A stretch of 64,000 bases of DNA from assembly GCA_958450865.1 (NCBI GenBank), contig CAUDNY010000003.1:190850-254849 (forward strand), read 5' to 3'. Position 1 is the stretch's first letter. Every line of letters starts with the position of its first letter. The translations under genes were made by a program, and so were the position numbers. The notes beneath the pieces are model-generated. The model did not search any database and was not told the origin of the DNA. It saw nothing but the letters and a program-made list of their open reading frames with translations. Origin of the DNA: an uncultured Collinsella sp. GTDB lineage: Bacteria > Actinomycetota > Coriobacteriia > Coriobacteriales > Coriobacteriaceae. Shown one piece after another: positions 60,686-64,000 of this stretch.

Positions 60686-60821
60686 CCGCGCACCTCCGTT
60701 CATTTGCTATTATTATTTATCTTCAATAATACTATTTAGTCGCACGACATGACCCGCAAGATGCAAGGATTCCACTCGTGGCGATAATCCTTGCATCCAA
60801 GAAGACCAATGGTGGCGAACG

Positions 60822-61256
60822 TCAGTCTTCCCAACCGACCTGGATGGTTGTTATGACGTCACCTAGGCGCTGGCCGAGGGCTGACAGATGTTGGAGCACC
60901 TCGTTGGGCGATGCGCCGTTGAGGATGCACGTGAGGGCATACGACGCCAGAAAGATGGCCGCAAGCCCCAGCGGGATGAGCACGATCATCGCCAAGGTGC
61001 GCAGGCGCTGGCCCACGCGGCGACGGCGCGCACGACGCTTGTCGAACGCGAGCTCCTGCGCATATGAATCTTGCTGTACGGAATAGGCCTCTGGTGCCGA
61101 TTCATACCCGGGCACAGCTGCAGGTACAGCAGCGGGCACGACATTTTGCGCAAAGGGCTGGGCTGCCGCCCCTTGCATTTGCATCTCCATGAGTCGTTGC
61201 TGCTGACGCAGCATGCGCTCAGCTTGTTGCTGCGGAGTCTCAAGAAACAGATCCAT
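60822..61256 (-). CDS. Hypothetical single-pass membrane protein
   Basis: 144 residues from ATG 61256 (GGAGG upstream). A Gln/Met-rich coiled stretch (QQQAERMLRQQQRLMEMQMQ) and an Ala/Pro/Val linker precede a basic patch (KRRARRRRVGQRL) and one membrane segment (AMIVLIPLGLAAIFLASYAL), with a short acidic C-terminus. Not recognised. Confidence 0.58.
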   Translation of the reverse strand: MDLFLETPQQQAERMLRQQQRLMEMQMQGAAAQPFAQNVVPAAVPAAVPGYESAPEAYSVQQDSYAQELAFDKRRARRRRVGQRLRTLAMIVLIPLGLAAIFLASYALTCILNGASPNEVLQHLSALGQRLGDVITTIQVGWED

Positions 61257-61503
61257 GCTGGCCTCCAAAATCGGAGCATTCGACGCTTACGACCAGCATC
61301 CCGCACCGCCATGACCGCGACAACGCAATCGCCGGCAATAGCCACAAAGTTTCTTTTGCTCAAAAGCCGTCGAAAAGCTCAACAACTCCCCTACCAGCAC
61401 TTTCTCTGAGCTTTTTTCGCCAGCAATCTTTTGGCCTTCCACCCTTACGCCAACTGACCAAAATCTAACCAAAAGCTTGACGAAAATTGTGAAGACAGGG
61501 ACC
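61257..61503. other. Intergenic region with no recognised gene
   Basis: AT-richer intergenic DNA upstream of the small membrane protein gene. It includes CCAACTGACCAAAATCTAACC near 61450, loosely similar to 13650. No ORF, promoter or RNA could be assigned. Confidence 0.3.
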
Positions 61504-61690
61504 CCACACAAAAACGTGCCGCCCCAAAAGGGGCGGCACACAAACTTAATCATCAGCTTTTCTACAGCGGGCAAGCGACGACCCAAGGCGGGCCGGGAGG
61601 GCCGGATTGCCTTCCCTCAACGCGACCCTGCGGAGCCGTGAGCGGGGAGGGAAGGTAATCCGGCCCTCCCGGCCGCGCTTCGCAGTCGGT
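61504..61690 (-). repeat. 3'-end composite repeat, copy 1 (terminator plus long stem-loop)
   Basis: Two parts. Part one is a terminator hairpin GTGCCGCCCC/GGGGCGGCAC with a minus-strand GTTTTTG run. Part two is a stem with arms GGCCGGGAGGGCCGGATT (61591-61608) and its complement (61657-61674) around a 44-base loop CTTCCCTC...GAGGGAAG (61611-61654). A conserved AAACTTAAT-ATCAGC stretch joins them. It lies 3' of the gene ending at 61700. Confidence 0.8.
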
Positions 61691-61699
61691 GATAGCAGG

Positions 61700-62332
61700 C
61701 TACATGCCCGCAAGGCCCCGAGAGGCGGTGGCACACATAAACGCCAGGACTAGGATCACGAGTGAGCCCGCGATGTCGACCAGCACGCCCATTGCGCGAC
61801 GCTCAAACAGCCAGCTCTCAAAGTGCGGGGCGACGTTGCGCCAAACACGCCACAGCAAGATGCCCATACCGATGACGCCCGGGATATTGAGCAGTAGGAT
61901 CTCGGAGCACAAAAGACCGATCAGGTTGCCGGCGACAAAACCAGCGTCGCCCTCGCAGTATTTGCGGTAGACCATATACAGCATGTACGCTACAAACGGC
62001 TGTAAACACGCAGAAATAAACGTGACCACCATCGAGGGGTCCTGCGAAAAGACCTCGGTGAGTTTATCGACACTCGTGGCGTCCTTCGAAGCCAAGAACA
62101 AACCGATAACCACAAGGGGCACCACGCCCAAAATTACCTCGACCAGAGTAAACAACTTGGCAGTCAAATCCTCACTAGCCGAATTCAAATGAGGCGCCCA
62201 CTCAGGATGAGCATGCGCACCGGCCTTCTTCTCCTTATCGGCACGGGCAACCTTACCGTCCTCATTAACCACGCGGTTAGGATCACGACGAGTCCCAGCA
62301 GCAGCCATCCGAGCCCGAGACTTCTTACCCAT
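61700..62332 (-). CDS. Hypothetical multi-pass membrane protein
   Basis: 210 residues from ATG 62332. A basic, Ala-rich leader (MGKKSRARMAAAGTRRD) is followed by about four membrane segments (LFTLVEVILGVVPLVVIGLFLA; VVTFISACLQPFVAYMLYMVY; FVAGNLIGLLCSEILLLNI; LVDIAGSLVILVLAFM). No functional motif. Flanked on both sides by copies of the composite repeat. Confidence 0.62.
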   Translation of the reverse strand: MGKKSRARMAAAGTRRDPNRVVNEDGKVARADKEKKAGAHAHPEWAPHLNSASEDLTAKLFTLVEVILGVVPLVVIGLFLASKDATSVDKLTEVFSQDPSMVVTFISACLQPFVAYMLYMVYRKYCEGDAGFVAGNLIGLLCSEILLLNIPGVIGMGILLWRVWRNVAPHFESWLFERRAMGVLVDIAGSLVILVLAFMCATASRGLAGM

Positions 62333-62411
62333 AAAGCACCCCACATCAGGCAGTAAATAAACAAAAACACTACCCAGTTTACCCCTAAGCGATGGTGCGG
62401 CCCCAACTGGC

Positions 62412-62598
62412 CCCCACACAAAACGTGCCGCCCCAAAACGGGGCGGCACACAAACTTAATTATCAGCTCTTCCGTAGCGAGCACGCAACGACCCGAAGCC
62501 GGGGCGCAGGGCGGGAGGCCGGATCGCCTTCCCTCCCCGCTCACGGCTCCGCAGGGTCGCGTTGAGGGAAGGCGATCCGGCCTCCCGCCCTGCGCCCC
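62412..62598 (-). repeat. 3'-end composite repeat, copy 2
   Basis: Same layout as copy 1: terminator GTGCCGCCCC/GGGGCGGCAC, then a stem with perfect 27-bp arms (62501-62527 and 62572-62598) around a 44-base loop (62528-62571). The loop is the exact reverse complement of the loop in copy 1, while the arms differ in sequence. It lies 3' of rubrerythrin. Confidence 0.82.
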
Positions 62599-62618
62599 GC
62601 AGCAGCCAGCGTCACGCG

Positions 62619-63158
62619 CTAGTAGTTCACCACCTGCTCCTCAAAGTACGCCTTGGGGTGGTTGCACACCGGGCACACCTCAGGCGCCTCGGCACCCACA
62701 TGCAGGTGCCCGCAGTTCAGGCACTTCCACACCTTTACGCCCTCACGCTCAAACACCTCGCCCGACTCGATGCGCTCGACGAGCTTGTTGTAGCGCTCCT
62801 CGTGGGCCTTCTCGACGGCGGCAACACCACGGAGCTTTGCGGCAATCTCGGCAAAGCCCTCTTCCTCGGCGGTCTTGGCAAACTCGTCGTACATCGTGGT
62901 CCACTCGTAGTTCTCACCCGCGGCGGCATCGCGCAGATTGTCCAGGGTATCGGGGACGGCGCCATCGTGCAGATACTTAAACCACAGTTTGGCGTGCTCG
63001 GACTCGTTGCCAGCCGTCTCGGCAAAGATGTTCGAGATCTGAACGTAGCCGTCCTTCTTTGCCTTGGAGGCATAGTAGCGATACTTGGTGTGTGCCTGGG
63101 ACTCACCGGCAAAAGCGGTCTCGAGGTTCTTCTTGGTTTGGGAATTCTCAAAATCCAT
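62619..63158 (-). CDS. rbr: Rubrerythrin
   Basis: 179 residues from ATG 63158. N-terminal ferritin-like di-iron domain with FAGESQAHTKYRYYA and AGNESEHAKLW (ExxH motifs), VEKAHEERY, then a C-terminal rubredoxin-like domain with CLNCGHLHVG and CPVCNHP. It reduces hydrogen peroxide in anaerobes. Confidence 0.95.
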   Translation of the reverse strand: MDFENSQTKKNLETAFAGESQAHTKYRYYASKAKKDGYVQISNIFAETAGNESEHAKLWFKYLHDGAVPDTLDNLRDAAAGENYEWTTMYDEFAKTAEEEGFAEIAAKLRGVAAVEKAHEERYNKLVERIESGEVFEREGVKVWKCLNCGHLHVGAEAPEVCPVCNHPKAYFEEQVVNY

Positions 63159-63272
63159 AGGTGTACTTCCCTTCAACGCATGCCACCCGTAGGCTTCGAG
63201 CGGCCTCGCCTTTAGGATGCCCTCATACCGGAAATCTAAACCTTACAATCCTGTTCTTCAGATTTGCACGGG

Positions 63273-64000
63273 CTAGATGCTCAGCCAGCGATCGCCCTCG
63301 GCTCGGCAAAAGCCCTCACGCTCCAGGTCGGCCAGAATGCCCGCGACAAGCTCGCGCTCGACCGGTCCACGCCCAGCCGCCGCTTCCATCTCGTTAACGC
63401 CCACCACGGCATCAGCAAGCGTAATCCCCGCCGGCTGGCCATCGCGCGCTGCCAGCAACATGCGCACGATATGCGCGCGCTTTTGGCGACGTGAGCCCTC
63501 AAACTTTGATTGACGGCTATAGCCCGCCGAGCGCCTGGACGGATTGGGCAACGTCTTTTTTAGATATGCGCCGTAATCTAGCAACGCGTAATACCACGCG
63601 CGCGGCGTATCGGCATCATCGAGCGGCGCGGCAAAGGGAGCGATCTCGTCGGTCGCCGCACCGGGGGCCGCCGGACAGGCCGCCTGAATCAGCGGCACCA
63701 GCTCGCGATCGGGAACAGCCGGTACATCGGGAAAGAAGTGATGCAGAAAGACCGTGCGCACGTTGGTCTCCAGATACACGCCCGGAAGATCAAACGCAAA
63801 CGACCGGATACCTTGCGCCGTTGCCGGTCCAATACCAGGCAGAGCGACCAAGTCGCACGTCTCGTGCGGAAACTCCCCGCCCCAATCCTCTACGACCCGT
63901 TGAGCGGCCCCGTGAAGCGCCAGAGCGCGTCGATTGTAGCCCATGCCCTGCCAAGCGTCCAAAACATCGGAAGGCGCGGCCTGGGCAAGCGCCTGCACGG
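63273..64000 (-). CDS. MutY-like HhH-GPD DNA glycosylase, 5' end beyond window
   Basis: At least 242 residues; the N-terminus lies past the right edge, and the Met at 63998 (GTG) is probably internal. VLDAWQGMGYNRRALALHGAAQRV and the HhH LPGIGPATAQGIRSFAF are MutY/EndoIII-like. The catalytic position reads LETNVRTVFLHHFF, so Glu sits where Asp is usual, and the four Fe-S cysteines are absent. A winged-helix-like C-terminus follows. It belongs to a divergent adenine-glycosylase subfamily; activity uncertain. Confidence 0.78.
   Translation of the reverse strand, partial: VQALAQAAPSDVLDAWQGMGYNRRALALHGAAQRVVEDWGGEFPHETCDLVALPGIGPATAQGIRSFAFDLPGVYLETNVRTVFLHHFFPDVPAVPDRELVPLIQAACPAAPGAATDEIAPFAAPLDDADTPRAWYYALLDYGAYLKKTLPNPSRRSAGYSRQSKFEGSRRQKRAHIVRMLLAARDGQPAGITLADAVVGVNEMEAAAGRGPVERELVAGILADLEREGFCRAEGDRWLSI

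Overview
The window looks like chromosome of a gut Coriobacteriia, most likely Collinsella. The evidence is a high-GC coding bias, several mannose-family PTS operons paired with SIS-domain deglycases, rubrerythrin, a YitT protein, and GC-rich intergenic palindromes. The genus is an inference from gene content; no 16S gene is present. Most genes lie on the minus strand.

Left third (1-21 kb): after a truncated DUF4012 protein and a DMT transporter comes an eight-gene minus-strand operon (11679 to 2594). It encodes four small proteins with SipW-class signal segments (hydrophobic stretch followed by TYAWF-like residues), a SipW-like signal peptidase, a membrane-anchored McrB-type AAA+ ATPase, a DUF2357-like protein with a very long Ala/Glu coiled coil, and a second SipW-like signal peptidase. 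Two more SipW-class proteins (16456-18262) and a PilZ/membrane-protein pair (19223-21009) lie close by. All seven candidate substrates end with variants of one signature, hydrophobic-W-L/M-E-G-x-D-P-x-C. I read this as a surface-fibre or matrix secretion system of TasA/camelysin type, unusually coupled to McrB/DUF2357 machinery and possibly to cyclic-di-GMP. It is the strongest candidate for an undescribed system here. A tRNA-Val, a DUF559-like nuclease, a DUF5710 protein and an HNH endonuclease sit among these genes.

Middle (21-49 kb): an AlbA_2-type regulator, then a sugar-amine utilisation island. It holds two mannose-family PTS transporters (separate IIA, IIB, IIC, IID; and fused IIAB, IIC, IID), four SIS-domain proteins of the FrlB/GfrF deglycase type, four GntR/UTRA regulators, a HAD phosphatase and a DMT exporter. 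The gene set fits uptake and deglycation of Amadori compounds such as fructoselysine or glucoselysine; the substrates are inferred. Housekeeping and other genes are interspersed: an M16C peptidase, hicAB, 5-formyl-THF cyclo-ligase, metA, an L-2-hydroxyacid dehydrogenase, recQ and yitT.

Right third (49-64 kb): mostly housekeeping. It has GNAT, threonine aldolase, PAP2, mfd, nth, an ABC exporter, rmuC, small hypothetical proteins, rubrerythrin and a truncated MutY-like glycosylase.

Intergenic DNA is rich in long palindromic elements of several families, including two copies whose terminal bases differ but remain self-complementary, and two 3'-end elements whose 44-bp loop is exactly reverse-complemented between copies.
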